From NCBI GenBank assembly GCA_013335425.1, contig JAAXVQ010000105.1, positions 1 to 6,917 on the forward strand: a DNA stretch of 6,917 nt, written 5' to 3'. Both the position numbers and the translations under genes were made by a program. Numbering within the stretch: the stretch's first letter is position 1; each line of letters opens with the position of its first letter. Of this stretch, positions 6,724 through 6,917 are shown one piece after another. Under the pieces are notes generated by a model. It searched no databases. It was given only the letters and a program-made list of their open reading frames with translations, and was not told the origin of the DNA. The stretch is from Candidatus Firestoneibacteriota bacterium. Its GTDB lineage: Bacteria > Oederibacteriota > JAAXVQ01.

Positions 6724-6917
6724 ATGGATCTGGGCAAGCCGGGGCGGAAAGTCACCGGCGGGTGGGCGACGATTTTGGTGTTGGCGGGTTTTGTCTTCTC
6801 AGGCTGTGCCGTTGTGCAAATTCGATTTTCGGTCCAAGAAAAAAGCCGGGTTCAACTTACCGGCGTTCGGAGACTGGCGGTACTTGATTTTGCATCCCCT
6901 TATGCCCAGCGCCATCT
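6724..6917 (+). CDS. Predicted lipoprotein, N-terminal part (3' end outside window)
   Basis: An open frame starts at ATG 6724, eight bases after a GGGGAG ribosome-binding site (6710-6715) and 21 bases after the uvrC stop, and stays open to the window edge (64 residues). The N-terminus has basic residues (K5, R8, K9), a hydrophobic core (about 14-25) and a lipobox FSGC with the lipidated cysteine at C28. Phe at the -3 position is less usual than Leu but tolerated. The mature part includes VRRLAVLDFASP (about 48-59), which resembles the first beta-strand of CsgG/LpoB-type outer-membrane lipoproteins, but 64 residues are too few to assign a family. Close spacing suggests co-transcription with uvrC. 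The residue after the cysteine is Ala, so no inner-membrane retention signal of the Asp type is seen. Confidence 0.7.
   Translation, partial: MDLGKPGRKVTGGWATILVLAGFVFSGCAVVQIRFSVQEKSRVQLTGVRRLAVLDFASPYAQRH

Overview
The window reads as ordinary bacterial chromosome of moderately high GC. It carries the 3' half of a phenylalanyl-tRNA synthetase gene, a CvpA-type membrane protein, a TPR protein, both UvrB and UvrC of nucleotide excision repair, and the start of a lipoprotein gene. The lipobox at the right end suggests a didermal (Gram-negative-type) bacterium. The gene order pheS / cvpA (convergent) then TPR-uvrB-uvrC-lipoprotein, with no pheT directly after pheS, is not a common proteobacterial or Firmicutes arrangement. 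A deep-branching or uncultured phylum is possible, but I cannot assign a taxon from sequence alone.

Layout. Bases 1-498 hold the C-terminal part of PheS (+). Bases 543-1040 hold a CvpA-family integral membrane protein (-), convergent with pheS and separated from it by 44 bases containing a weak terminator-like hairpin. Bases 1041-1188 are a divergent promoter region. The minus-strand promoter is close to consensus and sits so near the cvpA start codon that the mRNA should be leaderless. The plus-strand promoter has a perfect TATAAT and serves the downstream operon. Bases 1189-2385 encode a TPR protein whose stop codon overlaps the uvrB start (TAATG). uvrB runs 2385-4484 and uvrC 4885-6702; both keep all the family's key motifs. 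A lipoprotein gene starts 21 bases after uvrC and runs off the window.

The unexplained part is the 400-base gap between uvrB and uvrC (4485-4884). It contains a 216-base element (4525-4740) bounded by 38-base inverted repeats that match at 37 of 38 positions. The 140 bases between them fold, on inspection, into three further hairpin arms, giving a four-way, cloverleaf-like structure. A diverged direct copy of its right end lies just downstream (4791-4836), followed by mutually exclusive short hairpins ahead of the uvrC ribosome binding site. I see no convincing protein in the gap. The best readings are a MITE-like/REP-like mobile repeat or a structured RNA, possibly with an effect on expression of uvrC relative to uvrB.

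Functionally, UvrB (damage verification, ATPase) and UvrC (dual incision nuclease) are partners in one pathway. The TPR protein is probably co-translated with UvrB but nothing in its sequence gives it a repair role. The other genes are unrelated housekeeping or envelope functions.
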